A stretch of DNA of 64,000 nucleotides, taken from positions 47,759,932 to 47,823,931 of the forward strand of contig CM045760.1 of assembly GCA_025200525.1 (NCBI GenBank), written 5' to 3'. This DNA comes from Camellia lanceoleosa (Eukaryota; Streptophyta; Magnoliopsida; Ericales; Theaceae). Positions 12,105 through 23,472 of the stretch are shown piece by piece (position 1 is the first letter of the stretch; each line of letters opens with the position of its first letter). The notes beneath the pieces are model-generated. The model was given only the letters and a program-made list of their open reading frames with translations, had not been told where the DNA came from and did no database searches. Position numbers and translations under genes: made by a program.

Positions 12105-13124
12105 TGTAATAACCTCGACATGTGATTAGTCTAAAATCTATGATTAAGTATGCCTAATAAGTAATTAAGATGAAATTTTATGTTCATTGCATGTGTTATA
12201 TGTTATCTGCATTTATATCTGTCTGCCATAGAAATATCTATTTATGTTTTTGTTCTATTCAGTGAATTGAAGGCCTTATTGGCATATGATCACAAAATTG
12301 ACTTGATTTGTGTGTTATTTGGAAATTTTAGAACATTATGGTAGGTTCAATTGAAATTCGATTCGAAACCAAATAATTAGAATAAAATAATACCAATGGA
12401 TTGGCCTTAACTCAATTTAATTAACTAATACTAATCAAGCCTATATAAGGTTTATACTACACTCTTTAATCACCTCATCTTCACTATTTTGAGCAATAAA
12501 AATGTGTTAAAGAGAGAGAAGAGAATTGAGCTCAACTAAGGAAACTTGCTAGAGAATTGAGGGAACTTAAGAGGATAGTCAAGGAATTGTTCAACTTTGA
12601 GAAGGTTAAGCTTTTACACTTGAGAATTTAAAGCTTGAGGTAGGAATTCACTCCTTTAGTTGTGTAGTTGTAGCACTTAATGCATGAATTCAAGAGATCA
12701 GTTAGATAATTAAGCCAAGAATTGAGTTTAGGAAGAAAAGTTAAGAAGATAACTTTACATGCATGCAAATTCTCTTGCATTGGGAGTTTGATTTTAAATA
12801 ATTCTCACATGCATGCATTGATCATAGCTTGGTTTTGGAAATTCATCAAGTTTCATACAATTTTACCTTGTTTGATCATGTTTTGGAAGGTTGAAGTTCA
12901 ACTCAACCCATGCATGTTATGTTTTCTATATTTGAAGTTTAGTTTTGGTACAATTAGCAAAGCTTTTGGGCTTGATTTTGCAAAATGGTTTATAATTTAC
13001 CATGTACTATGAGTTTCTAAATGTTTTTACTAAGTTTTGGCCCAAAAGAATGTGTTTTGAAGCTTTGAAATTGAGTTTTGAACTTGTATCAACAATTTGA
13101 AAATTCCAGAATTTGCACCCTCTG

Positions 13125-13370
13125 CTTGAGTGGTGGAGTTTGCGCTCGAGCGGAGAATGCGAGCTCCTAGTACTTTTGCAGAGTTTGGGGGTTGGCTCGA
13201 GCGGCCACCCTTATTTTTGACCTTCCACTCGAGTGACCGAAGTTGCGCTCAAGCGGAGACCCTTTTTACTCAGTCTTGTGCTCGAGTGATCGTTGAGCGG
13301 AAAAATCATGCAACCAATACTTTTGTAGACTTTGCAGGCTACTCGACCGACCAATGTTGTGCTTGAGCGG
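13125..13370. repeat. CTCGAGCG-type motif array in solo LTR family 1
   Basis: About nine variants of the half-palindrome GCTCGAGCGG occur in this stretch (GCTCGAGCGG near 13143, GCTCGAGCGG near 13194, ACTCGAGTGA near 13228, GCTCAAGCGG near 13247, GCTTGAGCGG near 13361). TACTTTTGCAGA (13170) and TACTTTTGTAGA (13318) lie between them. The same two motifs recur in two other LTR families in this window. Confidence 0.75.
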
Positions 13371-13763
13371 ACTGTCCTATTTTTGAAAATTTGACTAAGC
13401 GTTTCAAGTTACATTTTGGCATCGTCATTGCATCTTAGGCATTCCTAAGCCTTAATTAAGACATAATAATGAGGATCAAAGTTAGAAACACACATCACGA
13501 TAGAGGAATAAAAAATTTAATATCTATGACATGTGTGTTCAATATATATATGCTATGTGTTTGTGTAGGTCATGCATCATAGATCGTTGATCCAACTGCT
13601 TTGACTCTTCTGCTATTGGAGCTATCTGTGAATAACAACTTTGTAAAGATATGTTAACTATAAGTATTTTCGGACTGAAACGATATGATCTGTTTTTTGA
13701 AATGCTATTTTATAAATCATGAATGAATGTCCATTTTTCTGAAATGTATTTGTGGCATCCTTA

Positions 13764-13891
13764 GTTCACATGGCCCTCGCTCGGGGATAACAATACTGTG
13801 GCTTATGTTTATGTGGCCCTTGCCTGGGGGTAACAATACCGAGGCATATGTTCACGTGGCCCTCGCCTGAGGGTAACAATACAATTGCTAT
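13764..13891. repeat. Three tandem copies of a 43-bp unit
   Basis: Units start at 13764, 13807 and 13850. Each contains a GTGGCCCTCGCC-like word followed by GGGTAACAATAC. They lie within solo LTR family 1 and code for nothing. Confidence 0.8.
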
Positions 13892-14533
13892 TTGTACACA
13901 AAGATGTTGACCTTTATGGTCGTCGGTACCAACTATGTATGTAGGTCTTGTGACCAATCTGATCTGATAGCTAATAAATGTACACTGCTTATGAAATCTG
14001 TATAAGTATGTGAATCTGAATCTGTTTCTGATATGAATTCTGATTTCTGAATCTGAATTGGACACCATTTACAACCCTTTACTCTGTTGTTATTCACTAG
14101 GCACCACCGTATTATTTATGTATGTAGGTGATTAGGCGCGAGACTAGGCTCAGTGAGGTTCGTTTAGTGATTTTTTTGAGTCAGCCAACTGGTGTGCCTC
14201 CTGAGGAGGTTCCGAAATATTTTGTAATCGAGTCTTGTGAACAAGATGCAAGTTTAAGTTATTTTCTTTTGTTTGTTTTGTCAGTTTCTTTGAGCTCATC
14301 CGTATCTATGATGATGTAAAACTGACATTTTACCGACGTCACATATGTTTGTAAATATAAGTATTAAATTTTCTGTCCCATGTATGTCTATACAGCTCTA
14401 TGGACGTTGCAGTTTTGTATTTACTTCTGTTAGCCTTTGTATTTTGTTTAATCTGTTCAAAGGCCCTTGGTAATCCCAAGATTACTAGCCGATTATGGCA
14501 ATAAACCTATAGGGGCGAGTTTGGGTCGTGACA

Positions 14534-14919
14534 TGGTGGCAACTAGGGTTTTGATAAAAATCCCAAGATAAAACAATAATTTTTTGGTATTGTTTTGCCT
14601 TTGAAGTGTAGTGGCTTCTATAAGGTTTTGGTCTTTTTTCGGTATGTGTGTTTTTTTATTGCTGTTTGGAAATTCTTTGGCTACTTTGAAGCATTGTCTT
14701 TGTGCATATTTGGCTGCTTTAGTGAAGATTGATTTGGGTCTACTATTTTGGCTCTTCTACAATCCTATTTCGAAGACTTTTGTTCATTTATTTGGTGAGG
14801 TCTTTCCTCTTATTTATTTGTAATTATTTGGAATTCACATAAAGGTGGTTTTGTGAGACCATTTGTGTCTCATTTGTAATTGTTTGGAAACTTTTGATTG
14901 ATAGTGGAATCGGATTTCA
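14534..14919 (+). repeat. Copia I 3' LTR, second part, truncated
   Basis: It begins with the repeated target TGGTG and continues the LTR exactly where the first part stopped. It matches about 7378-7760 of the 5' LTR. The last 130 bp or so of the LTR are missing, and Copia II coding sequence follows directly. Confidence 0.8.
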
Positions 14920-17845
14920 AAATTGAGAAACATCTCAAAGTATTTGGATGTGTTTGCTACGCTCAAATTCCAAAGGAAAGAAGACGCAAATTAGATTAAA
15001 CAAGTGAGAAATGTATCTTTGTGGGATATAGCAGCAAAACCAAGGGTTATCGATTGTATAGCTTGAAGAAAAATCAAATTATAATCAACCGGGATGTGTT
15101 ATTTGATGAGAATGCTTCATGGAATTGGAAATAAGGTAAAATTCAGAAGCAATCTGTCCTAGTTGATGGGGAGCAAGAAAATTCAACACATAAAGATGAA
15201 GACAATGAAGATTCACATCATTTCTCACCAAGGGCAGTTTTATTATCATCTTCTCCAAGTTCAAGCTCAAATTCTAATTCATCTTCACCTAGCTCAACTC
15301 CAAAGAAAATGAGAAGTTGGAGTGATGTGTATGCTAAATGCAATTTTTGTGTAGTGAAACCTGAAAGTTTTGAAGAAGCAATTAAAGATGAAGCTTGGAA
15401 GAAAGCAATGGAAGAAGAAATTAAAGTCATTGAGAAGAACAACACATGGGAATTGGTTGAAAGATCACAAGGCAAGGAAATCATTGGGGTGAAGTGGATT
15501 TATAAAGTAAAGTTGAATTCAAATGGTTCATTCAAAAGAAACAAGGCAAGGCTGGTCGCAAAAGGGTACACACAATAGCCTAGAATCAATTTTCAAGAAA
15601 CATTTGCACCAGTTGCACGACTTGACACCATTCGAGCTCTCATTGCTTTAGTAGCCCAAAAAGGTTGGTCATTGTATCAACTTGATGTTAAATCTGTGTT
15701 TTTAAATGAAGAATTGAAAGAGGAAGTGTATGTTGAACAACCTTAAAGGTTTTTAATGAAAAGGGATGAAGACAAGGTGTATAAATTGAAGAAAGCATTA
15801 TATGGGCTAAAGCAAGCTCCAAGAGTATAACCAAATTGATTTCTATTTCATCAACAAGGGTTTCAAGAAGAGCAAGAGTGAGCCAACCTTGTATGTGAAA
15901 AATCAAGGTATGTCAATTCTTATTGTTTCCTTGTAAGTTGATGATTTGTTATTTTCCATTAACGATGAGATAATGATTAAAGAATTTTGAAATGACATGA
16001 TGGATAGATATGAAGTGAGTGACATGGGTTTGTTGAATCATTTTCTTTGAATTGAAATCTATCAAGTTGAAGATGGAGTATTTGTTTCTCAAAAGAAATA
16101 TGTTGAAAATATTTTATTGAAATTCGACATTATTGGTTGTAAGCCCATGGCCACACCACTAGTTGTGAATGAAAACTTAAAAAGAAATGAAAAATCTAAA
16201 AATCCCGAATATATTGATTTGTGATTATGTATCAATTTTAAATAACAAAAAGCAATCCCAATCAAATAATCAAAGACAAATCGACACAACGATTTTAACG
16301 TGGAAAAACCACAGTTGGAGCTCCTCTAATTGTGATAAAAAAATCACAAACTAAAGCCACAAAACAATCCACTAAGAAAACAAAAAAGAATTGCACAAGT
16401 ATACTCTCAATTACCTAGCGAATACACGCCCAAATTGAATCGACCACAATGTGTCTCTTTCACCACCATCTTCACCTCAGAATTGTCTTATCAAACGTTG
16501 AATTCACAACGCTGATATCGAATCCACAACAATGAGCCACTCCGGAATCCACCAAAGCTTCAGGTTCAAGTTTCACAGAATCCACCGAAGAACAACTCTC
16601 TCTTTTGTGAATAAAACAAACTAAACAAACCCCTTGATATAATCCACTCAATTCATGATTAAACTTTCACAGATATCAAAGGAAACAAGCAAAGAAGCTC
16701 CAAATGAAAACCCTAATACCCAAGAAGAAGATCTGGAAGCCGTACCCTAAAACCTGACTGAGCTGCAACTTTTATTGCAAACAAATCTGCGATCTCTGCT
16801 CGAGCGCAGGAATGGCCACTTGAGCAAACTGACTAAAACACGCGTTTCAAAACAAGGGTCTATGCTTGAGTGCAGGAAAAGCTGCTTGAGCAGAAAAATA
16901 AAACCCCCAATACTTTTGCAGGCGAGTGAAATTTCTGAAAGGTCATAATCTCTGACATAGTCAGCGAAGTGGCAAACATGATAGGATTAAGATCACAAAC
17001 TCCTTTGCATAGACACAATTCGGGTTGGATTTGCATCTAAATACTCATAGCCTCACTAAAATAAAAGATCGAATAAAATTACAATTGAAAGGATTTTTGT
17101 CAAACGGGACTGCCAAGAATAAAAACCTAACAAGAAAGATGGATAGAAAAAAGTTGATGGTTCATTGTGTAAAAGCTTGGTTGGAAATTTGGTGTATCTT
17201 ATAGCTAGAAGGCCAAATATAATGTATGCTACAAGTTTGCTTTCTAGATTTATGAATAATACCAGTCAAAATCATCTTGGTGTTGCAAGACGAGTTTTGA
17301 GATATATTCGACGCATAACCAGCAATGGTATCAAGTATTGCAAAGATTCAAATGTGAAATTGTTTGGTTTTTGTAATAGTTATTGGGTAGCTGCACTAAT
17401 GATATGAAAAGCACCTCCAGGTATGCATTTTCCTTCGGTTCTGGAGTATTTTCTTGGGCATCAAAGAAGTAACAAAGTGTGGTGCAATCATTTGCAAAAG
17501 CTGAATATGTTTAAGTGGGTTTGGCAACTTCCCAAGCAATTTGGTTGAGGAGGATACTTGAAGATATTTGCGAAAAGCAAGAATATGGTACAAAAAAATT
17601 GTGACAAAAAATCAGCCATTACCATGGCTAAGAATCTTGTTTTTCCTATTTGCACTCGTCATATTGCAAATAAACATTATTTTATTTGGGAAGCAATTGA
17701 AGAAGGTGAAGTGCAGCTCAAATTCTACAAGTCAGATGAACAAATTGCAGATATATTCACTAAGGCTCTTCCCAAAGAAAAGTTCCAGCATTTCAAGAAG
17801 TTACTTGGAGTTATGGAGCAGCACATTAGGGGAGAGCAATGTTGA
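14920..17845 (+). pseudogene. Copia II polyprotein, integrase tail to RNase H, broken
   Basis: Integrase tail: HLKVFGCVCYAQIP, then CIFVGYSSKTKGYRLY (about 14935-15070). RT: WKKAMEEEIKVIEKNNTWEL (15393), KWIYKVKLNSNG and KARLVAKGYTQ up to a stop at 15576, then FAPVARLDTIRALIAL and YQLDVKSVFLNEEL to [13 protein letters not shown]. The catalytic YVDD is destroyed: the Tyr codon is TAA and VDDLLFS follows (15934-15957). After the nested solo LTR the RNase H domain resumes with KSLVGNLVYLIARRPNIMYA (17173). The final block ADIFTKALPKEKF ends at the stop 17843-17845, which overlaps the start of the 3' LTR. Confidence 0.85.
16188..17132. mobile_element. Solo LTR, family 2, copy A (945 bp)
   Basis: It starts TGAAAAATCTA, ends AACCTAACA, and has an exact 5-bp target duplication AGAAA (16183-16187 and 17133-17137). 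It splits Copia II between RT and RNase H, and the protein homology resumes after it. Copies B (36260) and C (51247) belong to the same family. It contains CTCGAGCG-type motifs (16798-16895) and TACTTTTGCAGG (16911), shared with two other LTR families here. Confidence 0.85.
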
Positions 17846-18381
17846 TGTAATGTGCTTCTTTAATTTTGTATCCAAACAATCACTTATGTTTAGTTAACTG
17901 TAGTTATGTTTTGGGTTTGGTTTTGTTAATTAAAGTTAATTTATGTAGAGGAAATTTGTCCAGATATTTTGTTGTACTTGGGTTGATATAATTACATATA
18001 CAAAGCTTGTAAGGGAAGCTAGAAAGTGAAGAAAAATGATCCGGACCCCCTTTCCCCCCCCCCCCCACCCCCTTTAACCCCCTCTCTTTCTGATTGGCCA
18101 ATTTTTCTTTTTTTTTTTTCTTTTTTTTCCTTCTCCTCCAATCACCACCCGCCACGTGTGTGTGGGGGTGGTGGGGGTGGTGATTGGAGGGGGTCTCAAT
18201 CACATCCCAAAAGTGAATAGAAAAATCTGCTCAAGGGGCTGTTCAATTGTGACCCCTTTTTCTCTTCTGTTTTGCTCTTCTTCTTCTCTATTTTTTGCAG
18301 AAAAAAACAGATCTGATTTTGTGTGTTTTACATTGATTTCTTTGTAGTTTAAACACAAGCTTGTTTCTAAAACACCCAACA
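17840..18381 (+). repeat. Copia II 3' LTR
   Basis: It starts TGTTGATGTAATG right after the purine-rich GGGGAGAGCAA and ends AACACCCAACA. The polyprotein stop lies in its first six bases. It contains C-rich and T-rich runs, a GATTGGCCAAT (18091-18101), a CACGTG core at 18153-18158 and a 15-bp inverted repeat. No 5' partner remains, so the right end is inferred from the terminal CA and the start of LINE homology. Confidence 0.65.
18135..18190. repeat. 15-bp perfect inverted repeat around a G-box
   Basis: CCTCCAATCACCACC (18135-18149) is repeated in inverted form as GGTGGTGATTGGAGG (18176-18190). The loop holds GCCACGTGTG, a G-box-like element, followed by G-rich sequence. It lies in the Copia II LTR, where promoter elements are expected. 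Confidence 0.8.
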
Positions 18382-18424
18382 GGCCCAACTCCACTTGATA
18401 GCCATATTTGACCTTGTACACACC

Positions 18425-19133
18425 CACTACGCCAAAAATGAGCATTAACGGCGGTTTTTTTAACGGCGGTAACGAAAACCGCCGTTAAAAGTACTATTAA
18501 CGGCGGTTTTCGTTACCGCCGTTAATAGTACTTTTACCGGCGGTTTCGTTACCGCCGTTAAAAAAACCGTCGCTAAAAGTGTCTTTAACGACGGTAATTA
18601 AATTCACTTTTAACGGCGGTAACGAACCGCCGTTAATGCCCACTTTTAACGGCGGTAATAAAACCGCCGCTAATGCTCAACCATTACCGCCGTTAATGCC
18701 GGCGGTCTTTGCCGGCGAAGCTCCGGCGACACTCCGGCGAAACCATCTACAAAGTAAAAGTAATGTTTAAATATTTATTTAGGTAATATATTTCATGAAA
18801 AGTGGTTGTGGCAAAGTGGTTGGTGGTGTGGGTGGATGAGAGGTCATGGGTTCAAAACTTGGGGAGTGCAAGAAGAAAGAATTATTTTTTGAAAAATTCT
18901 AAGCTATTTACGGCGGTAAAAAACCGCCGTTAATGCTCCTGTAAAACCGCCGTTTTTGGTCGATTTTTAACGACGGTATTTTGCCTTTTTACGACGGTTT
19001 CACTTTTTCCGACACACGCATAAACGGCGGTAACAAAACCGCCGTTAAAACCGCCGTTAAAGGCTTTAACGGCGGTTTTACATCCTTTAACGGCGGTAAA
19101 AAACCGCCGTTAATGCTCATTTTTGGCGTAGTG
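18425..19133. mobile_element. Palindromic CACTA-type MITE 1 (709 bp)
   Basis: It has perfect terminal inverted repeats of 27 bp starting CACTACGCCAAAAATGAG, and an exact 3-bp target duplication ACC (18422-18424, 19134-19136). Both are CACTA (En/Spm) features. The body is dominated by alternating AACGGCGGT and ACCGCCGTT words in both orientations, so a single strand can fold into long hairpins. A central non-palindromic part (about 18760-18900) carries tRNA-like A and B boxes. It has no coding capacity and is inserted in the LINE fragment. Confidence 0.9.
18809..18859 (+). promoter_or_regulatory. tRNA-like pol III A box and B box in MITE 1
   Basis: A box TGGCAAAGTGG (18809-18819; consensus TRGCNNAGYNGG). 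B box GGTTCAAAACT (18849-18859; consensus GGTTCRANNCC). The gap is 29 bases, within the range seen in tRNAs and SINE heads. The rest does not fold as a complete tRNA by eye. Confidence 0.5.
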
Positions 19134-19689
19134 ACCCTTAGGATCATAGTGCCAAATAATGGTGTCTTCCTTATCTGCAACTGAGGTAGGGGATTACACT
19201 AACTTGACGAACTTCTTCCGGGGAAATCAGCGAATTTAACAACTCCATGTCCCAAGATTTAGTAACCGGCTCAATGGTATCAATGACTTTAGAGATGTCA
19301 CACACAGACGTTTTGAGGGATCTAATTTTGAAGTCTTTGGATGATGGAACCCACTTTTCATCCCAAAAACTGACCGAAGCCCCATTTGAAATTTGCCACT
19401 GAGTTTCCAAACACAAAGTCTCGCGACCTTAGAGATGTCAAGTGACATTCTATTGATAAGCCTTTTGAGAGCTCTAACACATTATACTTAATTTCTTGAT
19501 TCTTTTCTTTTTTTAATTTTAAAAAATTAAAAAAATCCCATTAGCTAATTATTTCCTGATTTATAACTTTCAAGAAGAGAATACTAATTTATTTTAAAAT
19601 TCAATTAAAAACAAACATCTCTATGCTAAATTCTATGATTTACGATTTTGATTTGCTATGATATTATTCCATATTTATCTATACTCTAC

Positions 19690-19697
19690 TCTATCAT

Positions 19698-19741
<44 letters not shown>

Positions 19742-20560
19742 ATAATTAAAAGTAGTGTTTTACCCTTACTTAGGTAGCACATTCTATAGGCTTACTTTTT
19801 TTTTAAAAATACCACATCAACATGCCTTTTCCATTTACATATAAAATTCTACACAAATTCAATTTCAATTGTAATAACCAATTTAATATGGACTCTATCA
19901 GAGAAATACTTATTTTTCATATTTTTTTATTGTATATTTAATTTTGTCATTGTTAGATTTCTTTTATATAGTTGATATTTTAATTTAATTATTATGATAT
20001 TTGAAAGAAATTTTATCTCAATATACAAATAAATAAATAAATAAGACATAATGTGCTTAATTATGTGCATCACACGGATCAGATAAAATTATTATTTTTT
20101 TTTTTTCTAACTTATTGATGTCTTAATATTAATTTATATTTATCATCATCTCATATATATATATATAATTAAAAGTAGTATTTTTCTCTTACTTAAGTGA
20201 CACATTCTAAAGGCTTATTTAAAAAAAAAAAAATTACATCAACATACTTTTTCCATTTATATATAAAGTCTTACACACACTCAATTTCAATTATAATAAC
20301 TAATTTTATATGGATTCTATTTGAAAAATACTTATTTTTCATATATATAATTATAATTTAATTATTACGATATTTGAAAAATTATCTTGATATACAAATA
20401 AATAAATAAATAAGACAGAATGTGTTTAATTATGTGCATCACACAGATTAAATTAATTTTTTTATATTTTTTAAAATTTTTTGTCTATCTTATTGATCTC
20501 TTAATATTAATTTATATTTAATTATATATATGTATAACTAGTGTTCACCTTCAAAATTTA
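19690..20560. repeat. Two tandem AT-rich repeat copies, Helitron-like (unit 1)
   Basis: A stretch starting ATAATTAAAAGTAGTGTTTT (19741) and ending in GTGCATCACACGG (20065) recurs from about 20165 to 20450. GTGCATCACACGG resembles the terminal hairpins of plant Helitrons, and an AACTAGTG occurs at 20526, but the ends are too degenerate to be certain. No gene is present. Confidence 0.45.
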
Positions 20561-21369
20561 TCTCTCCTATGTGGCATATCACTACAAGATATATGACTTT
20601 TGACAACCAATTATTTTGGTGTTTGAAATTAGTCTCAATTATTTTGGTTCCTAAAATCATTATTTTGGTCTCTAAATGCTTTCAATGACAAAAATAAATT
20701 TGTCACCAAACACGCTGCTAAATTGACTTTTAGCGACGAATTTTCAAAAGTGCTGCTGAAAATGACAATTAACGACCAATTTTCAAAAGTGTTGTTGAAA
20801 ATGACAATTAACGATGAAATTTATACGGTCACAAAATGTTTGATTTTGTAGAACTAGACATTTAGTAGTTAATAATTCGTCACAAAATGTCCCTATTTAG
20901 TCACAAAAAACGTGATAATGGCATTTTTAACCACAATTATATTTGATTGCCAAAACATAAATGACTTTCTCTACCACATATTTTCGTCAGTAAAAGTCAA
21001 AGTGAGAAAACTTTTTGGAATCGTTTAATTTCATAACTAAAAATTCACAAAAATAAAATTTGTCATCCAATCATTAAAAAAAAAAAAATTGACATTTACA
21101 GAACAAAGGCACTATATTTCCCAAATCATAATGAGTACATAGAAAATAAAATTTTACAAAAATTAAAAGATTTACAGTAGAGGTCACCAGCAATACCTGC
21201 TCAAACCATTTTTGCAAGTTAATTGACCTAAATATTAAAAGGATTTCTCCGTCATCTGGGGCATATTCTAGCTTAAGAAAAATACATTATTCAAATGAGT
21301 TTGCATCAAGGGTGTTGTTGACGCTTTAGGCCTGAATAATATTGTAAGCATATCCTACTAAGAGAATCA
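20561..21369. other. AT-rich non-coding sequence before Copia IV (unit 1)
   Basis: It contains several copies of a TTAGCGACGAATTTTCAAAAGTG-type phrase (20720-20830) and ACTACAAGATATATG at 20581, which look like the inside and one end of a CACTA-type MITE; the other end is not clear. No reading frame of note. Confidence 0.4.
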
Positions 21370-21961
21370 TCTTTAGTTGATGTGCCACCAAATTCTTGGT
21401 GGCTTCATAGTGGAACACTTATTCATGTTTCCAATTCTTTGCGGGGGTTCATAAACAAACGTAGGCCAAGTAAAGGAGAGAATTGTGTCTACGTTGGCAA
21501 CGGAGTTAGGACCCCAGTAGATTTTGTTGGTAGTGTTAGGTTGTATTTTGAGTCTGGAACCAGTTTTATTTTAGAAAATGTTGCTTTTGTGCAATCTATG
21601 AGGTGAAACTTAATTTTCATTTCAAAACTTGATGAGTCTGGTTATTGTTTTAGTTTTGGTAATGGAAAATTTGATTTGTCTTTAAATTCTATTTTGGTTG
21701 GGAATGGATGCTTGTGTGATGGTTTATATAAACTAAATTTGTCCCAAAATCAATTTTCTATGAATGTTGAAAGCAGAGGAACTAAAAGATGTTTAACTAA
21801 AGAAAACTCATCCATGTCGTGGCATAAAAGACTAGCACATATTTCTAAAGAAAGAATTGAGAGAGTGATTAAAACATATATACTTCCTAACCTTGATTTT
21901 CATGACTTTGTTGTGTGTGTGGATTGTATAAAAGGAAAAATGACCAAAACAAGGAAACTAG

Positions 21962-22358
21962 CACTACCAAAAAAAAAAAAAAAGGTTTTAGAGATCAAAA
22001 TTTAGGGACAAAATTATTTTTTAGGGACCAAATATTTTGGTTGCGAAAAGTGTCGTTATTATATTTTTAGCAATGAAAATTAGACATTAGTGGTGAATTA
22101 TTATCCTTTTGGAACCAAATTTTATTGTCTAAAAAAAATAAACAATTTTGAGACCAAATTATTTTGCCCTTAAAGTCTATCTATTAGTGACATTTTCAAA
22201 ATGTTGTCGCTAAAAGTCTTGTTTTTTACTTTTCGGGATGACCTTTTAGCGACTATCCTCATGACGATAGAAATTGGTCCCTAAATGTCTTTTGTAACAA
22301 AAATTTCACTTTTAGAGACCAAAACATTTGGTCTCTAAAATTCTTATATGTTGTAGTG
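21962..22358. mobile_element. CACTA-type MITE in Copia IV integrase (unit 1)
   Basis: It starts CACTACCAAAAAAA and ends TATGTTGTAGTG, with target duplication TAG (21959-21961 and 22359-22361). The body alternates GGGACCAAA and its complement, giving a partial palindrome. It splits the integrase between KGKMTKTRKLA and the DICGP block. It is shared with unit 2. Confidence 0.85.
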
Positions 22359-23472
22359 TAGGATCCACACGTAGCAAAAACCTTTTCGAAATTATGCACA
22401 CTGACATTTGTGGGCCTTTGTCTACCACTTTGTGGGGGAAAAGAATATTTTATCACTTTCATAGATGACTACTCACGTTATGGTTTTGTTTATCTAATTC
22501 ATAATAAATCTGAATCTCTTGAAAATTTTAAGATTTATAAAACCAACGTTGAAAAACAAACTAGCAAAGTGATCAAAATTATTAAATCTGACCCTAGAGG
22601 TCAATATTATGTAAACATGGTGATTTTAGTCAATGTATGAGACCTTTTGCTTAATATTTACAAACTTGTGAAATCATTGCACAATACACCATGTTTGGGA
22701 CCCCTGAACAAAATGGTGTGGCTGAGCGTCGTAATCATACTCTAAAAGAAATGGTGAAATGTATGATTAGCACGTCCAAACTACCTGAATCCCTTTGGGG
22801 TGAAGCCCTTTTGACTACCATGTAGATCCTAAATAGGGTACTGAGTAAAGTTGTTCCTAAAACACCTTTTGAATTGTGAACTGGAAGAAAACCTAGTTTG
22901 AACCACTTTCGGGTTTGGAGTTATCCTGCTGAAGTAAAACTTTATAATTTTTCTGAAACCAAATTGGAACCTAGAACCACTCGTTGTTACTTTGTAGGTT
23001 ATCCAGAAAAGTCAAAAGGTTATAGGTTTTATTGTCCTGGTCATGGCATAAGGATCGTTGAGGCAGGAAATACGAAGTTTCTAGAGAATGATGTAGGTGA
23101 TTATATAAGTTCGGGTGAATAGTTTAGAGCTCAAATACATGAGCCTACTTTTGTACCTTTGCTTATTGTGACAAACAAGTTCGTTTATTCTCAGATAGAG
23201 GGAGTAGGAGCACAAGCAGATAATGATGCCCCTAATCAGCCTATTAATGTACCTCAACTAGTTGAAGATGTACAACAAACACAACCTCCTAGGCATTCAC
23301 ATAGAGTTAGAAGGTCTACTCTTCCAAATGATTATGTTGTCTTTCTAGGGGAGCAAGATTATGAGCTCGAGGAAATAATTGATCCAATTATATACAACAA
23401 GGCAGTCACAAATCCAAAGTCTAGCAAGTGGATTGATGTGATGAAGGAGGAGATGCATTCCATGGAAATCAA

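Larger units (their letters stand above)
12105..14533 (+). mobile_element. Solo LTR, family 1, 2429 bp
   Basis: It starts TGTAATAACC, ends GTCGTGACA, and is flanked by the exact 5-bp duplication TGGTG (12100-12104 and 14534-14538). There is no coding domain, primer site or second LTR, so this is a solo LTR left by recombination. It has a TATA-like CCTATATAAGG near 12440, a CTCGAGCG motif array (13125-13370) and three copies of a 43-bp repeat (13764-13891). Its length and TG..CA ends are more typical of Ty3/gypsy, but the family cannot be decided from an LTR alone. Confidence 0.85.
7255..14919 (+). mobile_element. Copia I: Ty1/copia LTR retrotransposon, degenerate, 3' end lost
   Basis: A 5' LTR starting TGTTGGAGTATG, a primer binding site, a gag-protease-integrase-RT-RNase H order, a polypurine tract and a related 3' LTR define the element. 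The 3' LTR is split by a solo LTR of another family (12105-14533) and stops short at about 14919, where it abuts Copia II. No target duplication can be tested because the right end is missing. Many stops and frameshifts mark it as an old copy. Confidence 0.9.
14920..18381 (+). mobile_element. Copia II: 5'-truncated Ty1/copia element
   Basis: The element begins abruptly in the C-terminal part of integrase, so the 5' LTR, gag, protease and most of integrase are gone. It continues through RT and RNase H to a 3' LTR. The left junction with the Copia I LTR shows no target duplication, so it was made by deletion or illegitimate recombination. A solo LTR of family 2 is nested at 16188-17132. Confidence 0.85.
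18382..19450 (-). pseudogene. LINE reverse-transcriptase C-terminal fragment, split by a MITE
   Basis: Plant L1-type LINEs carry, after RT, a zinc-binding-like region with the pattern W..GNG.SVSFW...W and later a PEE...L.IP block. Seen here on the minus strand: QISNGASVSFWDEKWVPSS (about 19310-19400), WDMELLNSLISPEEVRQ (19190-19255), VIPYLSC, then after a small frame slip DTIIWHYDPKG up to the MITE edge. Beyond the MITE it continues as VYKVKYGYQVELG (18382-18424). No start, tail or target duplication is visible. This is a relic. Confidence 0.7.

Noticed and set aside
13130..13366. 78-residue plus-strand frame in the CTCGAGCG array
   Set aside because: Open only because of repeated codons in the motif array within a solo LTR.
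18809..18859. A tRNA gene in MITE 1
   Set aside because: A and B boxes are present, but I cannot form acceptor, anticodon and T arms of the right sizes by eye, and the sequence sits inside a MITE.
20561..21140. A complete CACTA-type MITE
   Set aside because: ACTACAAGATATATG and internal GCGACGAATTTT repeats are suggestive, but I could not find a matching second terminus with a 3-bp duplication.
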